36,102 nucleotides of DNA, from contig CACYSU010000004.1 in assembly GCA_902777205.1 (NCBI GenBank), forward strand, positions 68,125-104,226, written 5' to 3'. Position numbers and translations under genes: made by a program. This document shows, in pieces, positions 16,348 to 26,900 of this stretch. How positions within the stretch are numbered: position 1 is the stretch's first letter; each line of letters starts with the position of its first letter. The notes under the pieces are model-generated. The model ran no database searches, had not been told where the DNA came from, and saw nothing but the letters and a program-made list of their open reading frames with translations. This DNA is from an uncultured Rhodospirillales bacterium (lineage in GTDB: Bacteria > Pseudomonadota > Alphaproteobacteria > CAAGCB01 > CAG-977).

Positions 16348-17109
16348 ATGACGGATATGAAGGAAATCGCCGCGAAGGCTTTGTCCCTGCTGGATCTGAC
16401 CAGCTTGAACGACGACGACACGGATGAAAAGATCGTCGCCTTGTGCGCCAAAGCGCACGGCGAATTCGGCAAAACGGCCGCCGTCTGCGTGTGGCCGCGC
16501 TTTGTCAAAACCGCCAAAAAGGAATTGGAAGGCACGGGCGTCGGCATCGCGACCGTCGTCAACTTCCCCCACGGCGGCACGGACGTTGACGCCACCGTCG
16601 CCGAAACGAAACAGGCCGTCGCCGACGGCGCCGACGAAATCGACGTCGTCCTGCCGTACAAGGCGTTCATGGACGGGGACAAGGAAACGGCCGCCGCTTT
16701 GTTGAAAGCCACGCGCGAAGCCTGCAAGGGCAAGGTGATGAAAGTCATCATCGAATCGGGCGTTCTGGCGCACGCGGCGCTGATTTCCGACGCGTCCCGC
16801 CTGTCGATCGAATGCGGCGCGGATTTCATTAAAACCTCCACGGGCAAAACGCCCGTTTCCGCCACGCTGGAAGCGGCCAACGCCATGTTGGAAGTCATCC
16901 GCGAATCCGGCAAACCCGTCGGTTTCAAAGCGTCCGGCGGCGTCCGCACCACGGAACAGGCCGCCGATTACCTGACGCTGGCCGACAAGATCATGGGGCC
17001 GAAATGGGCGACGCCGAAAACGTTCCGCTTCGGCGCCAGCGGTCTGCGCGACAGCTTGCTGGCCTCCATGGGATACGGCAAAGCTCCGGCGGAAAACAAA
17101 GGGTACTAA
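16348..17109 (+). CDS. deoC: Deoxyribose-phosphate aldolase
   Basis: A 253-residue TIM-barrel enzyme that splits 2-deoxyribose-5-phosphate into glyceraldehyde-3-phosphate and acetaldehyde. The Schiff-base lysine is Lys162 in FIKTSTGK. The helper residues are Asp99 (DEIDVVLPY) and Lys194 (GFKASGGVR), equivalent to E. coli Lys167, Asp102 and Lys201. I use the ATG at 16348, with AAGGAG upstream; it follows the phosphorylase stop by one base. An in-frame start at 16330 would overlap the previous gene. deoA follows after 3 bases. Confidence 0.97.
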   Translation: MTDMKEIAAKALSLLDLTSLNDDDTDEKIVALCAKAHGEFGKTAAVCVWPRFVKTAKKELEGTGVGIATVVNFPHGGTDVDATVAETKQAVADGADEIDVVLPYKAFMDGDKETAAALLKATREACKGKVMKVIIESGVLAHAALISDASRLSIECGADFIKTSTGKTPVSATLEAANAMLEVIRESGKPVGFKASGGVRTTEQAADYLTLADKIMGPKWATPKTFRFGASGLRDSLLASMGYGKAPAENKGY

Positions 17110-17112
17110 CAT

Positions 17113-18432
17113 ATGCTGGCGCAGGAAGTCATCCGCCATAAACGCGACGGCCAGAAACTGACGGACGAGGAAATCGAATTCTTTGTCAAAGGGGCGACCG
17201 ACTGGTCCGTTTCCGAAAGTCAGATCGCGGCTTTCACAATGGCGGTGTTCCTGCGCGGCATGGATTTGGACGAAACGGTCGCCCTGACCCGCGCCATGAC
17301 CCGTTCGGGGGAAATGCTGGACTGGTCGGACAAAGGGTTGGACGGCCCCGTCGTTGACAAACATTCGTCGGGCGGCGTCGGCGACAGCGTCAGTCTGGTT
17401 CTGGCGCCTTTGCTGGCGGCGTGCGGCGGTTACGTCCCGATGATCGCGGGGCGCGGGCTGGGACACACCGGCGGAACGTTCGATAAAATCGAATCCATTC
17501 CGGGATACGCGGCCATGCCGTCGTCCGAACGCCTGTACGCCGTCACGCGCGAAGCGGGATGCGCCATCATCGGGCAAACGGGCGATCTGGCGCCGGCGGA
17601 CAAACGTTTTTACGCCATCCGCGACGTTTCCGGCACGGTTGAATCCATGCCGCTGATCGCGTCGTCGATCCTGTCGAAAAAGCTTTCGTCCGGACTGCAG
17701 GCGCTGGTCATGGATTTGAAGTGCGGCAACGGGGCGTTTATGACCGATTTGGACGAAGCGCGGACATTGGCGCGCACGATGACGGCCGTCGCCAAAGGCG
17801 CGGGCGTCCGCGCCGAAGCGTTGCTGACGGATATGAATCAGGTTTTGGGCGATTGCGTCGGCAACGCCCTTGAAGTCGCCGCCGCCGTTTCCTATTTAAA
17901 AGGGGAAAGGCGCAATCCGCGTTTGCACGAACTGACCATGGCGTTGTGCGGCAAAGCGTTGATTTTGACGGGATTGGCCGCCGACGACAACGACGCGCGC
18001 GCGAAATTGGAACGCGCGCTGGATTCGGGCGAAGCGTTGGAACGTTTCGCCAAAATGGTCGCCGGATTGGGCGGCCCCGCCGATTTCACGGACAAACCGT
18101 CCGAATATCTGCCCGCGGCGGCGATCGTCCGCCCCGTTTTTGCCGAACGGACGGGATTTGTCACCGCGATGGACACGCGCAAAATCGGCGAAACAATGAT
18201 CGTTTTGGGCGGTCAGCGCAAGAATTTCGACCAACGGCCGGATTACGCCGTCGGTTTTACGGACTTTATCAAGGTCGGCGAGGAAATCCCCGCCGACAGG
18301 CCTATCGCCGTCGTTCACGCCGAAAGCGAAGACGCTTTCGCCGAAGCGGAACAGCGGCTGCGGTCGGCCGTTTCAATCGGCGACGAACGCCCCGCCGCGG
18401 GGTTGCTCGTCTATGAAACGGTGACGGCTTAA
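17113..18432 (+). CDS. deoA: Thymidine phosphorylase
   Basis: A 439-residue enzyme that converts thymidine (and deoxyuridine) plus phosphate to the base and deoxyribose-1-phosphate. The phosphate loop [14 protein letters not shown] (81-94) is canonical, with Lys83, Ser85 and Ser94 matching E. coli Lys84, Ser86 and Ser95. [19 protein letters not shown] is present, and [20 protein letters not shown] holds the pyrimidine-binding Arg, Ser and Lys. Length is normal for the family. It lies between deoC and deoB with short gaps. A second, divergent homologue lies downstream at 19751-21037; the contrast between the two is described there. Confidence 0.97.
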   Translation: MLAQEVIRHKRDGQKLTDEEIEFFVKGATDWSVSESQIAAFTMAVFLRGMDLDETVALTRAMTRSGEMLDWSDKGLDGPVVDKHSSGGVGDSVSLVLAPLLAACGGYVPMIAGRGLGHTGGTFDKIESIPGYAAMPSSERLYAVTREAGCAIIGQTGDLAPADKRFYAIRDVSGTVESMPLIASSILSKKLSSGLQALVMDLKCGNGAFMTDLDEARTLARTMTAVAKGAGVRAEALLTDMNQVLGDCVGNALEVAAAVSYLKGERRNPRLHELTMALCGKALILTGLAADDNDARAKLERALDSGEALERFAKMVAGLGGPADFTDKPSEYLPAAAIVRPVFAERTGFVTAMDTRKIGETMIVLGGQRKNFDQRPDYAVGFTDFIKVGEEIPADRPIAVVHAESEDAFAEAEQRLRSAVSIGDERPAAGLLVYETVTA

Positions 18433-18455
18433 CTTTTAACGAAGGGAAAATCTCA

Positions 18456-19691
18456 ATGAAACGGGCAATTATTCTGATGATGGATTCGTTCGGCTGCGGC
18501 GAAGCGCCGGATGCCGAGGCTTTCGGCGATGTCGGCGCGAACACGCTGGGGCACATCGCCCAAGCCTGCGCCGAAGGCAAAGCCGAAAACGGGCGCACGG
18601 GACCGTTGAAACTGCCGAATTTGTGCAAACTGGGACTGGGCGAACTGTACAAACAGTGCAACGGCGAATACGCGCCGAACATGGAAATCCCCGTGTCCGA
18701 AATCAAAAGCGTTTACGGCTATTCCAAAGAAGTCAGCAAAGGCAAGGACACGACATCGGGGCATTGGGAAATGGCCGGCGTTCCCGTGATGTTCAAATGG
18801 GGTTACTTCCCCGCCGAATATCCCAGCTTTCCGGCTGAAATCATCGACGAATTCGTCAAACGTGCCAAAATCCCCGGCGTTCTGGGCAACAAAGCCGCGT
18901 CCGGCACGGTCATTTTGGAGGAATTGGGCGAAGAAAGCGTCAAAACGGGCAAACCTATCGTTTATACATCCGCGGACAGCGTGTTCCAGATTTGCGCCCA
19001 CGAAAAGCATTTCGGTTTGGAACGCCTGTATGAAATCTGCCACATCGCGCGCGACATTTTGAATGAACACACCGAAAACGGCGTGATCGCCCGCGTGATC
19101 GCCCGTCCGTTCGACGGCGAAAACAAGGAAACGTTCAAACGCACCGGCGGCCGCCACGATTATTCCGTTCTGCCCCCCGCCCCGACCGTTCTGGACAAGA
19201 TGAAAGCCGCCGGCGGCAACGTCATTTCCATCGGCAAGATCAGCGACATTTTCGCCGCGCAGGGCATTACGAAAGCTTTGCCCGCCGTCGGTTTGGAACA
19301 GCTGTTCGACGTGACGCTGGATCAGATCCGCACCGCGCCCGACAATTCGATCATCTTCCCGAACTTCGTGAACTTCGACATGGACTGGGGTCACCGCCGC
19401 AACGTGTCGGGTTACGCCGCGGGGCTGGAATATTTCGACAGCCGCCTGCCCGAACTGTTTGCGGAAATGAAAGAAGGCGACATTTATTTCATCACGGCCG
19501 ACCACGGTTGCGACCCGACGTTCAAAGGAACCGACCACACGCGCGAACACGTGCCCGTGATCATGTTCGGCAAAGGAATCGCCCCGCGCTACATCGGCCG
19601 CCGCGACACCTATTCCGACATCGGTCAGACGATCGCCGAATACTTCGGTCTGGAACCGTTTGAAAACGGCAAATCGTTTTTGAACAAGTAA
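18456..19691 (+). CDS. deoB: Phosphopentomutase
   Basis: A 411-residue, metal-dependent enzyme of the alkaline-phosphatase superfamily. It converts (deoxy)ribose-1-phosphate to the 5-phosphate, linking the phosphorylases to DeoC. Visible marks are the metal ligand Asp10 ([14 protein letters not shown]), the phospho-acceptor motif [12 protein letters not shown] (Thr99), [10 protein letters not shown], and [18 protein letters not shown] with further metal ligands. GAAGGGA precedes the ATG. It is the last of the five tightly spaced genes; a hairpin follows. Confidence 0.97.
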   Translation: MKRAIILMMDSFGCGEAPDAEAFGDVGANTLGHIAQACAEGKAENGRTGPLKLPNLCKLGLGELYKQCNGEYAPNMEIPVSEIKSVYGYSKEVSKGKDTTSGHWEMAGVPVMFKWGYFPAEYPSFPAEIIDEFVKRAKIPGVLGNKAASGTVILEELGEESVKTGKPIVYTSADSVFQICAHEKHFGLERLYEICHIARDILNEHTENGVIARVIARPFDGENKETFKRTGGRHDYSVLPPAPTVLDKMKAAGGNVISIGKISDIFAAQGITKALPAVGLEQLFDVTLDQIRTAPDNSIIFPNFVNFDMDWGHRRNVSGYAAGLEYFDSRLPELFAEMKEGDIYFITADHGCDPTFKGTDHTREHVPVIMFGKGIAPRYIGRRDTYSDIGQTIAEYFGLEPFENGKSFLNK

Positions 19692-19699
19692 CCTTATCG

Positions 19700-19728
19700 A
19701 AAGGGCATTCCCGCGGGGATGCCCTTTT
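19700..19728 (+). terminator. Rho-independent terminator or attenuator after deoB
   Basis: A 12-bp stem (19700-19711 with 19716-19727, one G-T pair) around a CGCG loop is followed by a short T tract. The stem reads AAAGGGCATTCC against GGGATGCCCTTT. The next gene lies only 23 bases downstream on the same strand, so read-through may give the deoA paralog a lower level than deoA itself. Confidence 0.65.
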
Positions 19729-19750
19729 CCGCCTTTTCGGAGAACTCCCC

Positions 19751-21037
19751 ATGCTGCCGCAGGACATCATTCGCAAAAAACGCGACGGACAAACGCTGGA
19801 TAAACAGGAAATCGACGAATTTGTTCAGGGCATCAACGACTGGTCGATATCCGACGGACAAATCGCGGCGCTGTTGATGGCGGCGCTGGTCAACGGGCTG
19901 GACAACGGCGAATTGACCGCCTTTGTCAACGCGATCGTCGAAACGGGCATCATCCTGAATTGGGACAGCGTCGATCTGAACGGCCCCGTGACATCGGTTT
20001 ACACCATGCCCGACGTGGGGGACAAATCGGAAATCATTCTGGCGCCTTTGCTGGCGGCGTGCGGCGCGTACGTCCCCATGATCTGCGAACGGATGCAGTA
20101 TCACACCGGCGGCACGCTGGACAAGCTGGACAGCATCAAAGGGTTCACGTCGCGGCCGACTTTGGCGCGTTTCAAAAAAGCACTGCGGGAAAGCGGGTGC
20201 GCGTTCATGTCGCCGACGGAGCAAATCGCGCCGGCGGATATGCGCATCCAAGCGATCCGCGACGTGACGGCCACGGTCAGCAGCATCCCGCTGATGATCA
20301 TGTCGCTGTTGGTCAAAAAAATCGCCAGCGGCGTTAAAAACGTCACGATTGATGTCAAGGGCGGCAACGGCGCGCTGACCCCGTCGGAACAAGAAGCGGA
20401 AACCTGCGCCGCCCGAATCGCGGAATGCGCGCCGGCGTTCGGATTGAACCCGAACATCGCCTTTACGACGGCCGACCACGTCATCGGCCAGAACGTCGGC
20501 AACGCGCTGGAAGTTTACGAAGCGTGGGCGTACCTGACCGGAACGGGGCCGCGCGACGGCGAACTGCACGACGAAATTTTGAACATCTGTTCCGGCGCGC
20601 TGATCCAAAACGGCATCGCCGCGACGAAAGAGGAAGCCGTTGACAAAATCGAACAGGCCTTGGGTTCGGGACGGGCGGCGGAATGTTTCGGCCGGATGCT
20701 GTACGAACAGGGCGTGCAGCCGAATTTCCTGTCCAATCCGTCGGCTTTCCTGCCGTCCGCGCCGGTCGTCCGCCCCGTCTATCCGGACAAAGAAGGATAC
20801 GTCGAAAAAATGAACCTGCGCTGGATCGGGCTGGCGACGCTGGAAATGGGCGCCGGCCGCCTGTATCAGGAACAGTCGCTGGATTACGCGGCGGGATACA
20901 GCAACGTCTGCCGTCCGGGGATGTACGTTTCCGGCCGCATCCCCTTGGCGTTCGTGCACGCGGGCGACGCGCAGACGGCCGAATTGGCCGCCGTCCACCT
21001 GAAAGGCGCGATCACGATATCAGAACAGCCGGTCTGA
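19751..21037 (+). CDS. Divergent thymidine phosphorylase paralog lacking the phosphate-binding loop
   Basis: A 428-residue homologue of DeoA, collinear along its length, including the C-terminal domain. The phosphate loop is altered: where deoA has [14 protein letters not shown], this one has TSVYTMPDVGDKSE (81-94). Lys83 is Val, His84 is Tyr, Ser85 is Thr, both glycines are Pro/Asp and Ser94 is Glu. The next glycine-rich turn, normally [10 protein letters not shown], reads ERMQYHTGGT. By contrast the pyrimidine-binding residues are kept: Arg170 (IRDVTATV), Ser185 and Lys189 (MSLLVKK). The protein is otherwise well preserved, which argues against simple decay. It may bind pyrimidine nucleosides without phosphorolysis, use another acceptor, or pair with DeoA. 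It follows the deoB hairpin and overlaps the tail of glnE by 18 bases. Confidence 0.9.
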   Translation: MLPQDIIRKKRDGQTLDKQEIDEFVQGINDWSISDGQIAALLMAALVNGLDNGELTAFVNAIVETGIILNWDSVDLNGPVTSVYTMPDVGDKSEIILAPLLAACGAYVPMICERMQYHTGGTLDKLDSIKGFTSRPTLARFKKALRESGCAFMSPTEQIAPADMRIQAIRDVTATVSSIPLMIMSLLVKKIASGVKNVTIDVKGGNGALTPSEQEAETCAARIAECAPAFGLNPNIAFTTADHVIGQNVGNALEVYEAWAYLTGTGPRDGELHDEILNICSGALIQNGIAATKEEAVDKIEQALGSGRAAECFGRMLYEQGVQPNFLSNPSAFLPSAPVVRPVYPDKEGYVEKMNLRWIGLATLEMGAGRLYQEQSLDYAAGYSNVCRPGMYVSGRIPLAFVHAGDAQTAELAAVHLKGAITISEQPV

Positions 21038-23926
21038 CGCCGCCGTTTGCGCCGTTTTCTTGATTTTTTCCAATAAAGACGCCTTATCGGCGACGCCGCA
21101 CATCCGGCACAGCAAACGGACGGTCGGGGCGGATACGTCGTCCCATTCCTTTTCCGCATCGTCGCCGCACAGGGAAAACACGGCGGACAACAACGTCCAC
21201 AACCTGTACGCGGCGATCAGGTTTCGCGCCCTTTCCTTTTCGACCAATCCGGCATCCGCCGCCTTTTCCAAAACAGGGACGACGGCCTTTTGCAATAATT
21301 CCGGATAGCGTCCGGCGAACTTCAGTTGCAGGTATTGTACCGAAAATTCGATATCAATCATCCCGCCGTCGCCGTATTTGATCAGATCGCGCGCGCACCG
21401 GATGCGAGTTTGATTTTTGATTTTCAAGCGCATTCCCGCTACGTCCGCCGCCAGCGTTTCCGGATCGCGTGAACGGCGCAGGCATTTTTCGATTTCGCCG
21501 CCCAAGACCTCCCGTTCGCCCCAAACGACATCGGCTTTGGTCAACGCCATCATCTCCCACGTCCAAGCGGACTGTTCGTAATAGCGGACGAACGCGTCCA
21601 GCGAAACGGCGGCGGGGCCCGCGTTTCCCGACGGGCGCAGGCGCATATCGACCGGCCACAAAACGCCGTCGCGCGTGTTCGCGGTCAGCGCGCCGACGAA
21701 ACGCTGCGCCAGACGCGCGTAATAAACGCCGGCGGACAGGCCGGAAACGCCGCCCGCGGACACCGCCGAAGCGTCGGGAACGTCGTAAACGAACAGAATG
21801 TCCAAATCGGATGAAAAACTCATTTCCGCGCTTCCCGCTTTGCCCAGCAGGATAAAGGAAAACGCCGCGCCGTCGAAACGGCCGTATTTTTCCTCAAACG
21901 GTTTCATCACCACCGGCCGGACCGCCGTCAACACCGCGCGCGCCAAATCGGCCAGCCGCCGCCCCAGTTCGCCGCGATCCATCAGCCCGCGCAAAAACAA
22001 AACGGCGCACCGGAATTTCTGTTCCCGCGCGAAACGGCGCATCGCGTCCAAAACCTGTTCGTCGTCGTCGGCCAGCTCCGTCAAGCTTTGCGCTTCCGCC
22101 GTCAATTCGTCCCGCGACGGAAACGGCGAAAAAAAGGACGGGTTCAGCACGGCGTCGAACAGGTCGTTGTGGCGGATCAGCTCGCGCGACAAGGCCGGCG
22201 CGGCGCAAATCAGCTCGGTCAGCAGATCCAGCAAAGCCGGACGGGATTGAAACAGCGCGAACAGCTGCACTCCCGCGGGCAATCCTCTTAAAAACTCGTC
22301 AAAAGCCAGAAAGGCCGCGTCCGGATTTTCGCTTTTGGCCAGCGCGCCGAACACCGGCGTCAACAGATGTTCCATCAACGCGCGCGCCCGTTCGCTGCGC
22401 AACGCCCGATAACGTCCCGACAGCCACCCGCGCACCGTTTCGCCGATCAAAACCGTATCTTTGAACCCCGCGGCAATCAATCGGGCGGCCGTTTCCGGCG
22501 GCAGCTCCGCCCCGCCGAACGACAGTTCCGGCGTTTCCGGATCGTGTTCCTCCGTCCCGCCGAACAGCGAATCGTAAACGCGGCGCACGCGCGCGCAATG
22601 ATCCGACAGCACGCGCAAAAAGGATTCGCGGCTTTCAAATCCGCAAAACCGCGCCAAAGCGTCCAGCCCCGCCGCCGTTTCGGGCAGGGTTTGCGTCTGC
22701 TGATCCTCGACCATTTGCAGCCGGTGTTCCAATCGGCGCAGAAAATCGTAAGCGGCCGCCAGATCGTCCCTGTCGCGCGGATCGACCCACCCCGCCGCGA
22801 CCAACGCGTTCAAAGCGACCAGCGTTCCTTTGGCGCGCAAAGCGGGATCGCGCCCGCCCCACAACAGCTGCTGCAGCTGGGTGTAAAATTCGATTTCGCG
22901 AATCCCCCCCTGCCCCAATTTGATGTTGAATCCCGCCTTGTCCGGCGTGTCCGTGCTGCGCGCGCCCTGCATCCGCTTGATGTCGCCGATTTGGCGCAGC
23001 GCGTAAAAATCCGTCGTCCGGCGCCAGATGAACGGCTTGATTTCTTTTAAAAACGCCGCGCCGGCGGCTTTGTCGCCCGCGACGATGCGCGCTTTGATAA
23101 ACGCCGCGCGTTCCCAGTTTTGCGCAAAGCTTTCGTAATAGCAGGCCGCCGCCTGCGTCCCCAGCGCGACGGGCGTCGATCCGGGATCGGGGCGCAGCCG
23201 CAAATCGACGCGGAACACGTATCCGTACGCCGTTTTGTCGTCCAGCAAAGCGATGATTTCCCGCGTCATGCGCACGAAAAACGAACCGGCGTCCCTTTTG
23301 CCGGCATAGGGGGCTTTGTCCCCGTCGTACAAAACGATCAGGTCGATGTCGGACGAATAGTTCAATTCCAGCGCGCCCAGCTTGCCCATCGCGATCAGGA
23401 AATAGCCGCAATCCTTTTCCGGCCGCGCGGGATCGGGCAGGATCAGGTTGCCCTTTTTATGCGCGCGCAGCAAAACGGCGGCCGTCGCGATTCGCGCGCA
23501 GGCGTCCGCCAAAACGGACAGCGCGTGCGTCACCCGCGTCAAATTCCAATCGCCCGCGATGTCCGCCAGCGCGATGACCAAAGCGGCGCGCCGTTTCAAA
23601 AATCGCAATTCGCGCGACAAAACATCCAAATCCGTTTCCGTCGCGTACAAACGCGCGAACGTCGTTTTCAGCAAACCGGAAAACGCCGAATCCCATCCTT
23701 TTTCAATGATTTGCGCGACGAATTCGGGTTCGGCCAGAATCAGCCGGATCAGATACGGCGACGCGCCGTTCAGCCGGTTTAGAAACGAACGGACGAACGC
23801 GTCGGCCCGCGCCGTTTTCAAAAACGCCGCCGTTCCGGCCGGACAGGCGTCGCGTTTTTCGATCCATTCCTGATAAAAAGGTGTGCCGTACGACGGAAAA
23901 TTCATGTTTTTTTGTTCTGAAATCAT
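21020..23926 (-). CDS. glnE: Bifunctional glutamine synthetase adenylyltransferase/deadenylylase
   Basis: A 968-residue enzyme that adds or removes AMP on glutamine synthetase in response to PII and glutamine. It has two nucleotidyltransferase domains. The N-terminal one, for removal in E. coli, has YSSDIDLIVLYDGD (190-203) and FRVDLRLRPDPGS; the C-terminal one, for adenylylation, has SSDLDILFVYD (705-715) and VDMRLRPSGNAG. Both Asp pairs are intact, so both activities are likely. The start at 23926 has no clear ribosome site; an ATG at 23905 is possible. Its 3' end overlaps the deoA paralog on the other strand by 18 bases. glnB and glnA lie about 5 kb away on the opposite strand. Confidence 0.97.
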   Translation of the reverse strand: MISEQKNMNFPSYGTPFYQEWIEKRDACPAGTAAFLKTARADAFVRSFLNRLNGASPYLIRLILAEPEFVAQIIEKGWDSAFSGLLKTTFARLYATETDLDVLSRELRFLKRRAALVIALADIAGDWNLTRVTHALSVLADACARIATAAVLLRAHKKGNLILPDPARPEKDCGYFLIAMGKLGALELNYSSDIDLIVLYDGDKAPYAGKRDAGSFFVRMTREIIALLDDKTAYGYVFRVDLRLRPDPGSTPVALGTQAAACYYESFAQNWERAAFIKARIVAGDKAAGAAFLKEIKPFIWRRTTDFYALRQIGDIKRMQGARSTDTPDKAGFNIKLGQGGIREIEFYTQLQQLLWGGRDPALRAKGTLVALNALVAAGWVDPRDRDDLAAAYDFLRRLEHRLQMVEDQQTQTLPETAAGLDALARFCGFESRESFLRVLSDHCARVRRVYDSLFGGTEEHDPETPELSFGGAELPPETAARLIAAGFKDTVLIGETVRGWLSGRYRALRSERARALMEHLLTPVFGALAKSENPDAAFLAFDEFLRGLPAGVQLFALFQSRPALLDLLTELICAAPALSRELIRHNDLFDAVLNPSFFSPFPSRDELTAEAQSLTELADDDEQVLDAMRRFAREQKFRCAVLFLRGLMDRGELGRRLADLARAVLTAVRPVVMKPFEEKYGRFDGAAFSFILLGKAGSAEMSFSSDLDILFVYDVPDASAVSAGGVSGLSAGVYYARLAQRFVGALTANTRDGVLWPVDMRLRPSGNAGPAAVSLDAFVRYYEQSAWTWEMMALTKADVVWGEREVLGGEIEKCLRRSRDPETLAADVAGMRLKIKNQTRIRCARDLIKYGDGGMIDIEFSVQYLQLKFAGRYPELLQKAVVPVLEKAADAGLVEKERARNLIAAYRLWTLLSAVFSLCGDDAEKEWDDVSAPTVRLLCRMCGVADKASLLEKIKKTAQTAASDRLF

Positions 23927-23934
23927 ATTCTTGG

Positions 23935-23963
23935 TGGAAAGAGCGCGACAGTAATTCTATATT
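23935..23963 (+). promoter_or_regulatory. Possible promoter of the YhdP-like gene
   Basis: TGGAAA (23935-23940), 17 bases, TATATT (23958-23963). The -10 box is good and the -35 box moderate. It is followed by AAGGGG (23976-23981) and the GTG start. Confidence 0.35.
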
Positions 23964-23988
23964 GGAATCCGTTTTAAGGGGTTTGTCC

Positions 23989-26900
23989 GTGCTGCGCAAG
24001 TTTTTCAAACTTTTTTTGATGTTTTTTCAAATCGCCGTCGCTTGTCTGCTGATCGCGGCCGGCGCGTTTTTCTGGCGTCTGCACAAAGCCCCGATCGATA
24101 TCACGCCTTACGTCCCCTATTTGGCGCAGGCGGCGTCATCGACCGACATCATCACCGGATTTTCCGTTGAAAACGCGCAAATGCGGTGGGGCGGCATCCG
24201 TCATCCGGTCGATTTCGCCTTTACCGGCCTCAAAGCGTTCGACGACGGCGGCCGGCTGGTTCTGTCCGTTCCGAAAATGTCGTTTTCGTTCAGTCTGGCC
24301 GCGTTGGCGCGCGGAACGGTCGCGCCGCGAACGATCGCCCTGTACCGCCCCTATCTGCATTGGCAGATCGACCCGCACGGCGAATTGCGGGACACGGCCG
24401 ACGGGGAAAACGCCGTATCCGTCAAAACGCTGCTTTCCCTGCTGAAAAACGAAAAGCACCTGACCGAATTTTCGCTGGTCAAGGCGGCGGTGAAAATCAC
24501 GGACGCCCTGCACGGCGCGGAATGGAACATTCCGACGGCCGACCTGACCTATTCCCGCCGGTTCCGTAAAAACCACCTGACCGGAAACGTCGCCGTCGAA
24601 ATGCGCGACAAGCGGCTGATGAACGTTGAAATCGGCGGAAAATGGCGCGGGAAAGGGAAAAAGATGACCCTGTCCCTGAACATCGACAATCTGGATCTGA
24701 CCGCGTCAACGGCCGCGCAAAAATACCCCTATCTGAAAAATTTCACAACGCCCGTCGCCGTCAAAATCGACACGCGGCTGAACGCCGTCCCGTTGATGCG
24801 CGGCGACTGTCTGTCCGATTGGCGCAAAGCCGTCGATGCGATCGACTTCACCGTCACGGGCGGCAAAGGCATCGTCAACCTGCCCGCCCCCGTCATCGCC
24901 CGTTTCGATATGAAACGTTTCAAAATCAACGGTTCGTGGCACGGGGCGGCGAACAATTTCGATATCGACTCTTTCCGGCTGGTCGTTCAAAACGGCGGCA
25001 AAGCGTGGGGGAATTTTTCGGTTTCCGGCATCGGCGACGCCCTTGATTCCGGCGATTGGGAAAAGGTTCAGGCGACCCTGAACGCCGAAGCCGTCAACAT
25101 CCCCGTCGATATGCTGCCCGATTACTGGCCGGCGTCCATCGGCCCCGACGTTCACGGGTGGGTCAAGCGCAATTTGAACGGCGGCATGATCACGGGCGGT
25201 CAATTCGCCCTGCATTTCAAAGGCGTGAAAGAAGGCGGCATCGACGCCGACATGGTGGACGGTTCCGTTGACATCACCGGTACCAAAGTGGATTACATGG
25301 ATCAAATGCCGTCCGTCGCCGACGTGTCGGGCAACGTCAAGCTGGCGCGCGACAAAATCACGATCACCGTCGCCGCCGGCCACACGGACAGCATCGCGAT
25401 CGCCAACGGCGGCACGCTGATTTTCCGCGACCTGACCAGCCCCGTTTCAACGGCCGATTTGAATTTGAACCTGACGGGCGGAGTGCGCGACATCCTGACC
25501 GTATTGGACGCGCCGCCGCTGAAACTGACGACCGACATGGGATTGCAGGCCGGCAAAACGACCGGAACGGCGACGGGGAATCTGCGTTTGTCGTTCCCCT
25601 TGGGCGACGCGTTCAAAGGCCCCGACCAAATCAAAATCGGCGCGTTCGCCGACGTGCGCAACGCGGATATCGGCGACATCGCCTTGGGCTACGGACTGCA
25701 GGACGCCATTTTGAAACTGAACCTGAAAGGGAGCGACCTGTCTTTGAACGGGACGGCGCTGTTCAATTCCGCCACGGCGAAATTCGATTTGACGCAAACG
25801 TTCGACCATACAAAGGAAACGGCCGCCGACATCCGGCTGCACGTCGATTTGAACGAACGCGCGCGCGCCGCCCTGAACCTGCCCGTTTTCAGCAACCCCG
25901 ACGCGGTGCGGGACGTTTTGCCGGCCGATCTGCGTCTGGTTTTGAAAAACGACAAAACGGGCGTGCTCGACCTGACCGGCGATTTGACGCAGGCGGACAT
26001 CGACATCCGCGAAATCGGGTGGGTCAAACCGCCCAAAACCGGCGGCAAAGCGGTGTTTCAAATGCGGATGAAAAACGGCAAGCCGCAGGACATCCCCCTG
26101 ATCCGCCTGTCCGACGACACGGGGACGGACATCCGCGGCAGCATCGCTTTCGCGCGAAACGGCAGCCTTGAAAACATCGAAATCGACCCGATCCGGACGG
26201 AACACACGGACGCCGCCCTGCGCGTCGCGTTCAAACCGGACGGCGGCGTCGCGATCGACATGACGGGCGCGAAGCTCGACCTGTCGGGACTGATCGGCCG
26301 CGGCACGACGTTCAAATCCGCCGACACCGCGGACGAAGCGGCGGAAACGCCGCCCGAACAGGAAAGGGACATCGTCATCAACGCCGCCGTTGACAACATC
26401 CGGTTAAGCAAGAACGGGTATGCCGAAAACAACGCCTTTTCCGCCGAATACCGGTCGGGGTGGCGGAAAATGGACGCCACCGGCTACGTCGGCGAACAAA
26501 AAGTGCCGATGATCCTGTCCCTGACGCCAACGGGGGAAAAGGACAAGTACGCCGTTTCCCTGACATCAAAGGACGCCGGATACACGCTGAAAGCGTTGGA
26601 TTACATTTCATCGGTCAAAGGCGGGGATTTCAAGCTGAACGGTGTTTACACGTCCGGCGTCGGATCGCAAGGAACGCTGGAGATTTCCGATTTTTATCTG
26701 GAGGAACAGCAAACCCTGACGCGGCTATTGATGCTGACAAGCCTGACCGGCATCATCGACACCCTGCGCGGCGAAGGCCTGTTTTTCGACAAGGCGGAAA
26801 TCCCCTACACCACGGACGACAAAAACCTGACCCTGACCGTCAAGGACGCCGTCATCGCCGGCGCGTCGCTGGGCGTGACCATGAGCGGCAAATACTACCG

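Noticed and set aside
15513-17577. Long minus-strand frames opposite punA, deoC and deoA
   Set aside because: The plus-strand genes are unmistakable enzymes with all active-site residues; the antisense frames have shadow composition only.
19751-21037. deoA paralog as a simple pseudogene
   Set aside because: Full length, no stop or shift, pyrimidine-binding residues and C-terminal domain kept; changes are focused on the phosphate loop.
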